A DNA stretch of 6,485 nucleotides, from NCBI GenBank assembly GCA_900766395.1, contig CAAFWB010000008.1:1-6485 (forward strand), read 5' to 3'. The position numbers and the translations under genes are program-made. Every line of letters starts with the position of its first letter. Positions within the stretch are counted from its first letter, which is position 1. The notes beneath the pieces are model-generated. The model made no database searches. It worked only from the letters and a program-made list of their open reading frames with translations, and was not told where the DNA came from. This stretch comes from Clostridia bacterium (GTDB lineage Bacteria > Bacillota > Clostridia > Christensenellales > UBA1242). Below are positions 1 to 5,120 of this stretch, piece by piece.

Positions 1-355
1 GTGCCTTCTTGTCGGTCATAATTCCTTTGTTTGTCGAAAGAATTGCAATTCCAAGACCATTAATAACTTGTGGGATTTTATCAACTGTGCAATAAATTCT
101 GAGTCCAGGTTTTGAAATTCTTTTGATTCCTTGGATAACACTTTGGTTATCAGCGTCATACTTGATGACTACTTTAATGTTTTTGAATGCGCCTGCGCTT
201 TCAAGTTCGAAAGATGAAATGTATCCCTCTTCAAGCAAAATTTCTGCGATTGCAAGTTTTTCTTTTGATGCAGGAATGAGAACGCTTTCGTGTTTCGCAT
301 TAATAGCATTGCGAATTCTTGTGAGCATATCTGCGATTGGATCTGTAACTATCAT
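1..355 (-). CDS. rpsH: 30S ribosomal protein S8, 3' end cut off by window edge
   Basis: S8 binds the central domain of 16S rRNA and helps assemble the 30S platform; in E. coli it also represses the spc operon. Translating back from the ATG at 353-355 gives 118 codons with no stop before base 1. The protein begins MIVTDPIADMLTRIRNA, the standard S8 N-terminus, continues through LIPASKEKLAIAEILLEEGY (residues 27-45), and reaches GIAILSTNKGIMTDKKA, the conserved lead-in to the C-terminal rRNA-binding strand. S8 is usually about 132 residues, so roughly 14 residues plus the stop lie outside the window. The start is fixed by a GGAGGAGG ribosome binding site at 361-368, five bases upstream. S14 ends 13 bases before it, and L6 would be expected next. 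The missing end is a window or contig edge; nothing suggests a real truncation. Confidence 0.97.
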   Translation of the reverse strand, partial: MIVTDPIADMLTRIRNAINAKHESVLIPASKEKLAIAEILLEEGYISSFELESAGAFKNIKVVIKYDADNQSVIQGIKRISKPGLRIYCTVDKIPQVINGLGIAILSTNKGIMTDKKA

Positions 356-360
356 TTCTT

Positions 361-368
361 CCTCCTCC
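361..368 (-). promoter_or_regulatory. Ribosome binding site of rpsH
   Basis: The minus strand reads GGAGGAGG directly after the S14 stop codon TAA and five bases before the S8 ATG. With the stop it forms TAAGGAGGAGG, so the stop codon is part of the Shine-Dalgarno sequence. It is one of the strongest sites in the window and supports the chosen start of the partial S8 gene. Confidence 0.85.
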
Positions 369-554
369 TTACCAGCTTGCCTTCTTCACTCCAGGGATTT
401 CGCCTTTGTTAGCAAGTTCTCTGAAGCAAACACGACATACGCCATATTTTTTCAAAACTGCGTGAGGTCTTCCACAGATTTTGCATCTTGTGTATTCACG
501 AGTTGAGAATTTTTGAGTTCTTTCTTGTTTTTCAATAAGTGCTTTCTTTGCCAT
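369..554 (-). CDS. rpsN: 30S ribosomal protein S14, zinc-binding (C+, type Z) form
   Basis: S14 sits in the 30S head next to S3, S10 and S19 and is needed for late assembly. This is the short 61-residue type (also called rpsZ), with two CxxC pairs at Cys24/Cys27 and Cys40/Cys43 that form a zinc ribbon. The E. coli form is about 100 residues and lacks the cysteines. The N-terminus MAKKALIEKQ and the C-terminus GEIPGVKKASW are typical and full length. The ATG at 552-554 follows TAAGGAGATTTGAT, in which the L5 stop codon is part of the ribosome binding site. It lies between L5 (11-base gap) and S8 (13-base gap), the usual spc order. Some Bacillota carry a second, zinc-free S14 elsewhere that is induced under zinc starvation; whether this genome does cannot be seen here. 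Confidence 0.98.
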   Translation of the reverse strand: MAKKALIEKQERTQKFSTREYTRCKICGRPHAVLKKYGVCRVCFRELANKGEIPGVKKASW

Positions 555-565
555 ATCAAATCTCC

Positions 566-1108
566 TTATTTAGTTGCGAATGGCATTCCCAACAAAGTGA
601 GAAGGTCAAGCGCTTCCTTGTCTGTTTTTGCTGTTGTGACAAAACAGATATCAAATCCTCTAACCTTTTCGATTTTGTCATAGGAAATTTCTGGGAAAAT
701 AAGTTGTTCTTTAATGCCCATTGTGTAATTTCCTCTGCCATCGAACCCTTTCTTTGGCACGCCATGGAAGTCACGAACTCTTGGAAGAGCAATTGAGATG
801 AGTCTATCCAAGAACTCATACATTCTTTCGCCTCTCAAAGTTACTTTCGCGCCAATCTTTTGACCTTGCCTCAATTTGAAGTTTGAAATTGCTTTTTTTG
901 CAACTGTTGCAACTGGTTTTTGTCCAGCGATTGTTGCAAGTTCTTCAAAAGCAATATTGAAACTTTTTGAATTGTCTTTAACTTCACCGAGTCCCATTGA
1001 AAGAACAATTTTGTCAAGCTTTGGAACTTCGTTGATGTTTTTGTAGCCGTTCATCTTGATTAACTCAGGAACAACTTGTGTTTTATACATTTCGCGTTTT
1101 CTATTCAT
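566..1108 (-). CDS. rplE: 50S ribosomal protein L5
   Basis: L5 binds 5S rRNA together with L18 (and L25 where present), forms part of the central protuberance, and contacts the P-site tRNA and S13. The 180-residue product has the usual length. Family motifs are AGQKPV (61-66), KVTLRGERMYEFLDRL (88-103), LPRVRDF (108-114), and FDGRGNYTMGIKEQ followed by LIFPEI (122-141). It ends in LLGMPFATK, the normal terminus. The ATG at 1106-1108 is preceded by GGGGTGA; the next in-frame ATG, codon 7, lies too far from that site and would shorten the conserved N-terminus. L24 ends 12 bases upstream and S14 starts 11 bases downstream. In E. coli the S8 translational operator lies at this gene's start; I see no clear equivalent hairpin here. 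Confidence 0.98.
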   Translation of the reverse strand: MNRKREMYKTQVVPELIKMNGYKNINEVPKLDKIVLSMGLGEVKDNSKSFNIAFEELATIAGQKPVATVAKKAISNFKLRQGQKIGAKVTLRGERMYEFLDRLISIALPRVRDFHGVPKKGFDGRGNYTMGIKEQLIFPEISYDKIEKVRGFDICFVTTAKTDKEALDLLTLLGMPFATK

Positions 1109-1111
1109 AAG

Positions 1112-1118
1112 TCACCCC
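1112..1118 (-). promoter_or_regulatory. Ribosome binding site of rplE, variant GGGGTGA
   Basis: The minus strand reads GGGGTGA three bases before the L5 ATG. Against the ideal GGAGGTGA it carries G where A is usual, which would still pair with the 16S tail by a G-U wobble. The same variant precedes rpsQ, while most other genes in the window have an exact GGAG or GGAGG. Confidence 0.65.
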
Positions 1119-1120
1119 AA

Positions 1121-1585
1121 TTAATCTTTCTTTTCAGCTTTCTTTGCTGCAGGTTTTTTTGCAGCTGTTGATGCTTTCGACTTTTTTTCTGTTGTTGCAG
1201 TTTCTTTTTTAACTGCTTCTGCTTTTGCTGTTTTTGTTTCAGCTTTTGCGTCTTTCTTAACTTGTTTTTTCATGTCTTTGTCAAGACTTGCTCCGCATTT
1301 TTTGCAAACGCGTGCTTTTTCGCCATCAATGACCTTGTGTGCAACTCTTGTTGCTTTTCCACAAGCTGGGCAAACAACCATAACGTTTGATGCATCAATT
1401 GGAGCTGCCTTTTTCATGATTCCGCCTTTTTCTTGAGCAGAACGAGGTTTTTTGTGTCTTGAAACGACATTAACATTTTCGATTACAACTTTGCCTGTTG
1501 TTGGAATAACTTGAGAAACTTTTCCTTTCTTTCCTTTTTCCTTTCCGGAAATAACAACAGCTTGATCACCTTTTTTTACTATCAT
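1121..1585 (-). CDS. rplX: 50S ribosomal protein L24 with zinc ribbon and long Lys/Ala-rich C-terminal tail
   Basis: L24 is an early assembly protein that binds the 5' end of 23S rRNA and lies near the peptide tunnel exit. Residues 1-55 are the KOW-type domain, opening MIVKKGDQAVVISGKEKGKK. Cys72/Cys75 (CPAC) and Cys94/Cys97 (CKKC) form a zinc ribbon common in Bacillota L24. The conserved protein normally ends near residue 103. Here a further 51 residues (104-154) follow, of which 18 are Lys and 12 Ala, with Thr and Glu, no aromatic residues and a net charge near +10, so the tail is probably disordered and RNA-contacting. It is in frame, ends in a normal TAA and retains the ribosome binding site of the next gene, which argues against a frameshift. 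The start follows TAAGGAGAAAAGAC, where the L14 stop is part of the ribosome binding site. Confidence 0.96.
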   Translation of the reverse strand: MIVKKGDQAVVISGKEKGKKGKVSQVIPTTGKVVIENVNVVSRHKKPRSAQEKGGIMKKAAPIDASNVMVVCPACGKATRVAHKVIDGEKARVCKKCGASLDKDMKKQVKKDAKAETKTAKAEAVKKETATTEKKSKASTAAKKPAAKKAEKKD

Positions 1586-1596
1586 GTCTTTTCTCC

Positions 1597-1965
1597 TTAT
1601 AAAACCTCAGGAGCAAGTGAAATGATTTTCATAAAATCTTTTTCACGAAGCTCTCTGGCAACAGGTCCAAAGATACGAGTTCCCTTTGGTTGTTTTTGAT
1701 TATCAATAATAACTGCTGCGTTGTCGTCAAATTTGATATGTGTTCCATCTGGACGACGAAGTCCTTTTGATGTTCTAACAATAACTGCTTTGACAACATC
1801 ACCTTTCTTAACAACTCCACCAGGAATTGCGGATTTGACTGATGCAACAATGACATCACCAATATTTCCGCTTCTTCTGAAAGAGCCACCAAGAACACGG
1901 ATACACATAATTTGTTTTGCGCCGGTGTTGTCGGCAACTTTCAATCTTGTTTGTGGTTGAACCAT
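1597..1965 (-). CDS. rplN: 50S ribosomal protein L14
   Basis: L14 lies at the subunit interface, binds 23S rRNA beside L3 and L19, and takes part in bridges to 16S helix 14; it is also the binding site of the silencing factor RsfS. The product has the standard 122 residues. Motifs are RLKVADNTGAKQ (7-18), VRTSKGLRRPDGT (63-75) and RIFGPVARELR (97-107), and the protein ends SLAPEVL. The second residue is Val where many bacteria have Ile. The ATG at 1963-1965 is preceded by AAAAGGAGAAGAATT. The gap to S17, 18 bases, is the largest in the window. In E. coli the S10 operon ends after S17 and the spc operon begins here with L14; in this genome nothing fits in the gap, so the two are read as one unit. 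Confidence 0.98.
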   Translation of the reverse strand: MVQPQTRLKVADNTGAKQIMCIRVLGGSFRRSGNIGDVIVASVKSAIPGGVVKKGDVVKAVIVRTSKGLRRPDGTHIKFDDNAAVIIDNQKQPKGTRIFGPVARELREKDFMKIISLAPEVL

Positions 1966-1983
1966 AATTCTTCTCCTTTTGGA

Positions 1984-2244
1984 TTACTTTGCTTTTTCAA
2001 CGATGCGGACTAATGTGTGATATTTGTCTTTTGAGAGTGGACGAGTTTCTCTGATTTCAACTCTGTCACCAACTCCACAAATATTTTCTTCATCGTGCAC
2101 TTTGAATTTCTTTGTTGATTTAACGACTTTTTTATAAATAGGGTGTTTTTTGTTTGAAACAATTGCAACAACAACTGTCTTATCCATTTTTCCAGCGCTG
2201 ACAACAATTCCTTCGCGCTCTGGTCTGTTATTTCTTTCTTCCAT
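1984..2244 (-). CDS. rpsQ: 30S ribosomal protein S17
   Basis: S17 is a primary binder of 16S rRNA helices 7 and 11 in the 30S body, with an OB fold. At 86 residues it has the usual length. The OB-fold core starts with EGIVVSAGKMDKTVVVAI (11-28), continues with KKHPIYKKVVKSTKKFKVHD (32-51), and contains the family signature GDRVEIRETRPLSKDK (59-74). The ATG at 2242-2244 follows TAAGGGGTGAAAC, where TAA is the L29 stop and GGGGTGA the ribosome binding site. The first ten residues are polar and charged and not conserved, as is normal for this family. It sits between L29 (10-base gap) and L14 (18-base gap). Confidence 0.98.
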   Translation of the reverse strand: MEERNNRPEREGIVVSAGKMDKTVVVAIVSNKKHPIYKKVVKSTKKFKVHDEENICGVGDRVEIRETRPLSKDKYHTLVRIVEKAK

Positions 2245-2247
2245 GTT

Positions 2248-2254
2248 TCACCCC
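2248..2254 (-). promoter_or_regulatory. Ribosome binding site of rpsQ, variant GGGGTGA
   Basis: The minus strand reads GGGGTGA between the L29 stop and the S17 ATG, with a three-base spacer after it. It is the same variant as the one before rplE, including the adjoining TGA, which extends pairing with the 16S tail. Confidence 0.6.
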
Positions 2255-2461
2255 TTATTCCTTATCGCCTTCAGCGATTTCTCTGACTCTAAGAACTGTT
2301 TTGATTCTTGCGATGTCTTTTTTGACGTTGTGGAGTTGCATTGGGTTTGCCAAGTTTCCAGTCGCATGTGAGAATCTCAAATTAAAGAGTTCGTTTTTGA
2401 GTTCATTGAGTTTGCTTGAAAGTTCTTGTGTTGTCATGTTTTTGATTTCATTAATTTTCAT
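2255..2461 (-). CDS. rpmC: 50S ribosomal protein L29
   Basis: L29 is a small two-helix protein near the tunnel exit, beside L23, where the signal recognition particle and trigger factor dock. The product is 68 residues: MKINEIKNMT, then helix one with the family motif LKNELFNLRF (21-30), a loop GNLANP (35-40), and helix two with KKDIARIKTVLR (47-58). An upstream in-frame TTG at 2477-2479 would add six residues, but it lies in the ribosome binding site GGAGGTG (2468-2474) that is correctly placed for the ATG at 2459-2461, and family members start at this methionine. The gene overlaps the end of L16 by 11 bases, so its ribosome binding site is inside L16 coding sequence, a layout that suggests coupled translation. 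Confidence 0.96.
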   Translation of the reverse strand: MKINEIKNMTTQELSSKLNELKNELFNLRFSHATGNLANPMQLHNVKKDIARIKTVLRVREIAEGDKE

Positions 2462-2891
2462 TTGCAACACCTCCCTCAACTGCTTCTTCTTTCTTTATGA
2501 ATTTTGTCTTGCAAGGAAGTTTGTGTCCAGCAAGTCTCAAAGCTTCACGAGCAACCTCTTCGGAAACTCCTGTAAGTTCAAAGAGAACTCTGCCAGGTTT
2601 TACAACTGCAACCCAAAATTCAGGTGCGCCTTTTCCTGAACCCATTCTGGTTTCAGCAGGCTTTTTTGTGACAGGTTTGTCTGGGAAAATATTGATCCAA
2701 ACTTTTCCGCCACGTTTGATGTATCTGGTCATTGCGATACGAGCTGCTTCGATTTGATTTGATTTAATCCAGCATGGCTCTGTTGCGATAATTCCAAAAT
2801 CACCATAAGCAAGTTTGTTACCGCGAGTTGCAACGCCTTTCATTCTTCCACGGAAAACACGTCTGCGTTTCACTCTTTTAGGCATTAACAT
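2451..2891 (-). CDS. rplP: 50S ribosomal protein L16
   Basis: L16 lies near the A site and the peptidyl transferase centre and organises the 23S rRNA and 5S region late in 50S assembly. It is 146 residues, close to the usual 137-147. It begins MLMPKRVKRRRVFRGRMKG, has the conserved block QIEAARIAMTRYIKRGGKVW (46-65), then FPDKPVTKKPAETRMGSGKG (69-88), in which Arg82 appears to match E. coli Arg81 (hydroxylated there by YcfD), and EFWVAVVKPGRVLFE (91-105). The first ATG (2889-2891) is chosen because AAAGGAGG lies nine bases upstream; the second ATG, codon 3, would be 15 bases away. The gene overlaps the end of S3 by 14 bases and L29 by 11. The last dozen residues, EEAVEGGVANEN, are variable, and their codons carry the L29 ribosome binding site. 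Confidence 0.97.
   Translation of the reverse strand: MLMPKRVKRRRVFRGRMKGVATRGNKLAYGDFGIIATEPCWIKSNQIEAARIAMTRYIKRGGKVWINIFPDKPVTKKPAETRMGSGKGAPEFWVAVVKPGRVLFELTGVSEEVAREALRLAGHKLPCKTKFIKKEEAVEGGVANEN
2468..2474 (-). promoter_or_regulatory. Ribosome binding site of rpmC inside rplP
   Basis: The minus strand reads GGAGGTG, six bases before the L29 ATG at 2459-2461. It lies in the last codons of L16 (Gly-Gly-Val region). Its position decides the L29 start in favour of the ATG over the upstream TTG. Confidence 0.85.
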
Positions 2892-3561
2892 TAGCTTTTA
2901 CCTCCTTTGTTTCTTGAGGCTCTTTGCCAAGGATTTCGCCTTTGTAAATCCAGCATTTAACTCCAAGTTTTCCATAGTTGGTGAATGCTGATGCAACGCC
3001 ATAATCTATGTCTGCTCTGAGAGTATGGAGTGGAAGTGAGCCTTCCATATATCTTTCTGTTCTTGCAATTGTGTTTGCACCGTCAACAACGCCGCTAACT
3101 TGAACCTTGCATCCTTTTGCTCCTGCTTTCATAACACGAGAAAGGGCTTGTTTCATTGCACGTTTGAAAGAAATTCTTTTTTCAAGTTGTGTTGCAATAT
3201 TTTCTGCAACCAAAACTGCTTCAAGATCAGGTTTTTTAACTTCTTTAACATTGATAATAAGCATTTTTGTTGGAGCAATAATTTTTGCAAGTTGTGCTTT
3301 GATTGTTTCAATTCCAGCACCTTTTGTTCCGATAATCATTCCAGGTTTTGCTGTATAAATGTTTACGATTGTCTTGTTTGCAGTTCTTTCAATTCCTACT
3401 TTTGCGATTGCGCTTTGGTAGTAGTTCTTTTTGATGAACTTTCTGATTTTTTCGTCTTCGATCAAGAAGTCAGCAAAATTTTGCTTGTTTGCATACCAAG
3501 ATGAATCCCATGACTTGTTGATTCCGACTCTGAGTCCGATTGGACTAACTTTTTGTCCCAT
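2878..3561 (-). CDS. rpsC: 30S ribosomal protein S3
   Basis: S3 forms the mRNA entry tunnel on the 30S head with S4 and S5 and contributes to mRNA unwinding. The 227-residue product starts MGQKVSPIGLRVGINKSWDS, as in all bacterial S3. The KH domain follows, with the GxxG loop as GTKG at 78-81 within PGMIIGTKGAGIE. The helicase-associated basic residues of E. coli (Arg131, Arg132, Lys135) correspond to Lys133, Arg134 and Lys137 in SFKRAMKQ. The C-terminal domain has HTLRADIDYG (179-188) and LGVKCWIYKGEILG (199-212). Residues 158-164, VVDGANT, differ from the common RLGGAE and are one residue longer. The ATG at 3559-3561 follows TAAGGAGAAAGCAAAT, with the L22 stop forming part of the ribosome binding site; its own end overlaps L16 by 14 bases. 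Confidence 0.98.
   Translation of the reverse strand: MGQKVSPIGLRVGINKSWDSSWYANKQNFADFLIEDEKIRKFIKKNYYQSAIAKVGIERTANKTIVNIYTAKPGMIIGTKGAGIETIKAQLAKIIAPTKMLIINVKEVKKPDLEAVLVAENIATQLEKRISFKRAMKQALSRVMKAGAKGCKVQVSGVVDGANTIARTERYMEGSLPLHTLRADIDYGVASAFTNYGKLGVKCWIYKGEILGKEPQETKEVKANVNA
2901..2908 (-). promoter_or_regulatory. Ribosome binding site of rplP inside rpsC
   Basis: The minus strand reads AAAGGAGG, nine bases before the first ATG of L16 (2889-2891) and still within the last codons of S3. The distance favours the MLMPKR start over the ATG two codons further on. Confidence 0.8.
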
Positions 3562-3574
3562 ATTTGCTTTCTCC

Positions 3575-3961
3575 TTATTTGATTTCGTCCAAGACGATTG
3601 TTATATGACATGTTCTTTTAAGAATTCTGTCTGCTCTGCCTTTTGCTCTTGGCATCATACGTTTGAGTGTTGGGCCTGGGCAAACATAACATTCTGCAAC
3701 AACAAGGTCATCTTTGTTCATGCCTTTGTTGTTTTCTGCATTTGCGATTGCAGATTTGAGAAGTTTAACAAGTGGTTCTCTTGCAATTTGTGTTGAGTTT
3801 TCAAGAATTGCCATTGCTTCAACTGCTCTTTTTCCTCTGATAACATCAAGCATAATTCTAACTTTTGATGGGCTCATACGAACGTATTTAACTTTTGCGT
3901 ATGGACGAGCATCTTTGTTTTGAATTCTTTTTGCTGATTTTTCTCTCATTCTTGTAGCCAT
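3575..3961 (-). CDS. rplV: 50S ribosomal protein L22 with basic N-terminal extension
   Basis: L22 touches all 23S rRNA domains, and its long beta-hairpin lines the peptide exit tunnel, where changes can give macrolide resistance. The product is 128 residues against about 110-113 in E. coli and B. subtilis. The excess is an N-terminal stretch, MATRMREKSAKRIQNKDARP, before the conserved core AKVKYVRMSPSKVR (22-35). IRGKRAVEAMAIL (41-53) and KSAIANAENN (69-78) follow. The hairpin, LKRMMPRAKGRADRILKRT (99-117), closely matches the E. coli hairpin; LKR at 99-101 matches E. coli Met82-Arg84, whose deletion gives erythromycin resistance, so no such deletion is present. The extended start is supported by TAGGAGGAG about seven bases before the ATG at 3959-3961, part of which is the S19 stop; Met5 has no such site. 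Confidence 0.97.
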   Translation of the reverse strand: MATRMREKSAKRIQNKDARPYAKVKYVRMSPSKVRIMLDVIRGKRAVEAMAILENSTQIAREPLVKLLKSAIANAENNKGMNKDDLVVAECYVCPGPTLKRMMPRAKGRADRILKRTCHITIVLDEIK

Positions 3962-3973
3962 TTCATGCTCCTC

Positions 3974-4267
3974 CTACTTTCTTGCACCTGCAGCGCCACC
4001 TTTTTGTTTTTGGCCTGCATGTCCTTTAAATGTTCTTGTTGGAGCGAACTCGCCAAGTTTGTGTCCAACCATTTCAACTGAACAATAAACTGGAACGTGT
4101 TTCTTTCCATTGTGAACAGCAAATGTCAATCCAACAAATTCAGGATAAACAACTGATGCTCTTGACCAAGTTTTGATTGGTCTTCTGTCGCCTGTCTTTT
4201 GTGCTTCAACAGCTTTTTCGAAAAGCGCTGGATACACATAAGGTTTTTTCTTTAATGATCTACTCAT
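3974..4267 (-). CDS. rpsS: 30S ribosomal protein S19
   Basis: S19 lies in the 30S head with S13 and contacts the A-site tRNA and the bridge to the 50S central protuberance. It is 97 residues, a few more than the usual 92-93. It opens MSRSLKKKPYVYPALFEK (family consensus MSRSLKKGP, so Lys replaces Gly at position 8). It contains IKTWSRASVVYPEFVG (31-46), GKKHVPVY (54-61) and the signature MVGHKLGEFAPTRTFKGH (66-83). The C-terminal tail, AGQKQKGGAAGARK, is basic and glycine/alanine-rich. The ATG at 4265-4267 follows TAGGAGATGAGTT, in which TAG is the L2 stop. It ends in TAG, which in turn opens the L22 ribosome binding site. Confidence 0.98.
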   Translation of the reverse strand: MSRSLKKKPYVYPALFEKAVEAQKTGDRRPIKTWSRASVVYPEFVGLTFAVHNGKKHVPVYCSVEMVGHKLGEFAPTRTFKGHAGQKQKGGAAGARK

Positions 4268-4277
4268 AACTCATCTC

Positions 4278-5105
4278 CTAGTTAACTCTCTTAACAATCA
4301 ACTTGTTAGAAGCTTTCTTGTTCTTTCTTGTCTTGTATCCAAGAGCAGGTTTACCCCAAGGTGTAACTGGGCTAGCCATACCAACTGGGCTCTTTCCTTC
4401 ACCACCGCCGTGTGGGTGATCGTTAGGGTTCATAACAACACCACGAACTGAAGGTCTAACACCCAAGTGACGTTTCTTTCCTGCTTTTCCGAGTGAAACG
4501 AGTTCATGGTCGAGGTTTCCAACTTGCCCAACAGTTGCACGGCATGTGAGAGTAACTTTTCTCATTTCACCACTTGGCATACGAAGAGTTGCATATTTGC
4601 CTTCTTTTGCCATGAGTTGAACTTCAGCTCCTGCACTTCTTGCAAATTGTCCGCCCTTTCCTGGTTGAAGTTCAACATTGTGAACAATTGTTCCAACAGG
4701 GATAAGGTTCAAAGGTAAACAATTTCCGACTTTTACATCTGCGTGTTCGCCGCTTAAAACTATGTCGCCAACTTTAAGTCCGATTGGGCTCAAAATGTAT
4801 CTCTTTTCTCCATCAGCATAACTGAGAAGTGCGATGTAAGCGGTTCTGTTTGGATCATATTCGATTCCAACAACTTTCGCTGAGATTCCATCTTTGTTGC
4901 GTTTGAAATCGATGATTCTATACTTTTGACGGTTTCCGCCACCATGGTGACGAACTGTTATTCTGCCATATGAATTTCTTCCGGCATTTTTCTTTTTTGA
5001 AACCAACAAGCTTTTTTCTGGTTCAGTTTTTGTCACTTCTTCAAAAGTTGGAGTTTTGACAAATCTGCGTCCAGCTGAAGTTGGTCTATAATTTTTAACT
5101 GCCAT
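4278..5105 (-). CDS. rplB: 50S ribosomal protein L2
   Basis: L2 is a primary 23S rRNA binder required for subunit association, tRNA binding and peptidyl transfer. The 275-residue product has the standard length. The N-terminal part has MAVKNYRPTSAGRRF, GRITVRHHGGGNRQKYRIID (47-66) and the OB-like domain; the SH3-like domain has VELQPGKGGQFARSAGAEVQ (144-163). The C-terminal signature NPNDHPHGGGEGKSPVGM (226-243) includes His230, which matches E. coli His229 near the peptidyl transferase centre, and KTRKNKKASNKLIVKR (258-273) ends the protein. The ATG at 5103-5105 follows AAAGGAGTATAAAA. L23 ends 15 bases upstream with a tandem in-frame TAATAA. The S19 start lies 10 bases after its own stop. 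Confidence 0.99.
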   Translation of the reverse strand: MAVKNYRPTSAGRRFVKTPTFEEVTKTEPEKSLLVSKKKNAGRNSYGRITVRHHGGGNRQKYRIIDFKRNKDGISAKVVGIEYDPNRTAYIALLSYADGEKRYILSPIGLKVGDIVLSGEHADVKVGNCLPLNLIPVGTIVHNVELQPGKGGQFARSAGAEVQLMAKEGKYATLRMPSGEMRKVTLTCRATVGQVGNLDHELVSLGKAGKKRHLGVRPSVRGVVMNPNDHPHGGGEGKSPVGMASPVTPWGKPALGYKTRKNKKASNKLIVKRVN

Positions 5106-5120
5106 TTTTATACTCCTTTA

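Noticed and set aside
1..40. Adapter or vector sequence at the left end as well
   Set aside because: The left end translates in frame as the conserved STNKGIMTDKKA region of S8, so it is genomic up to base 1.
123..506. Plus-strand open frame of 127 codons across S8 and S14
   Set aside because: It is antisense to two clearly conserved genes, resembles no known family, and has biased residues typical of reading ribosomal protein genes on the wrong strand.
556..819. Second minus-strand open frame overlapping L5
   Set aside because: It lies out of frame inside L5, whose own frame is fully conserved over the whole length. It shows no recognisable family.
1060..1125. S8 translational operator at the L24-L5 junction, as in E. 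coli
   Set aside because: No convincing hairpin resembling 16S helix 21 was seen around the L5 start by eye. A covariance search across relatives would be needed to exclude it.
1124..1276. Frameshift or fusion as the origin of the L24 tail
   Set aside because: The frame is open without interruption, the tail has coherent Lys/Ala composition, a normal stop is present, and the spacing to L5 matches other junctions.
2462..2479. TTG start giving L29 six extra residues
   Set aside because: The ribosome binding site GGAGGTG lies inside this extension and is spaced for the ATG at 2459-2461; family members begin at that methionine.
2301..2639. Plus-strand open frame of 112 codons, Ser/Cys/Phe-rich
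   Set aside because: It is a shadow of L29 and L16 on the opposite strand, and all of its bases are explained by those genes. The same applies to the plus-strand frames at 3100-3504, 3431-3796 and 4506-4718.
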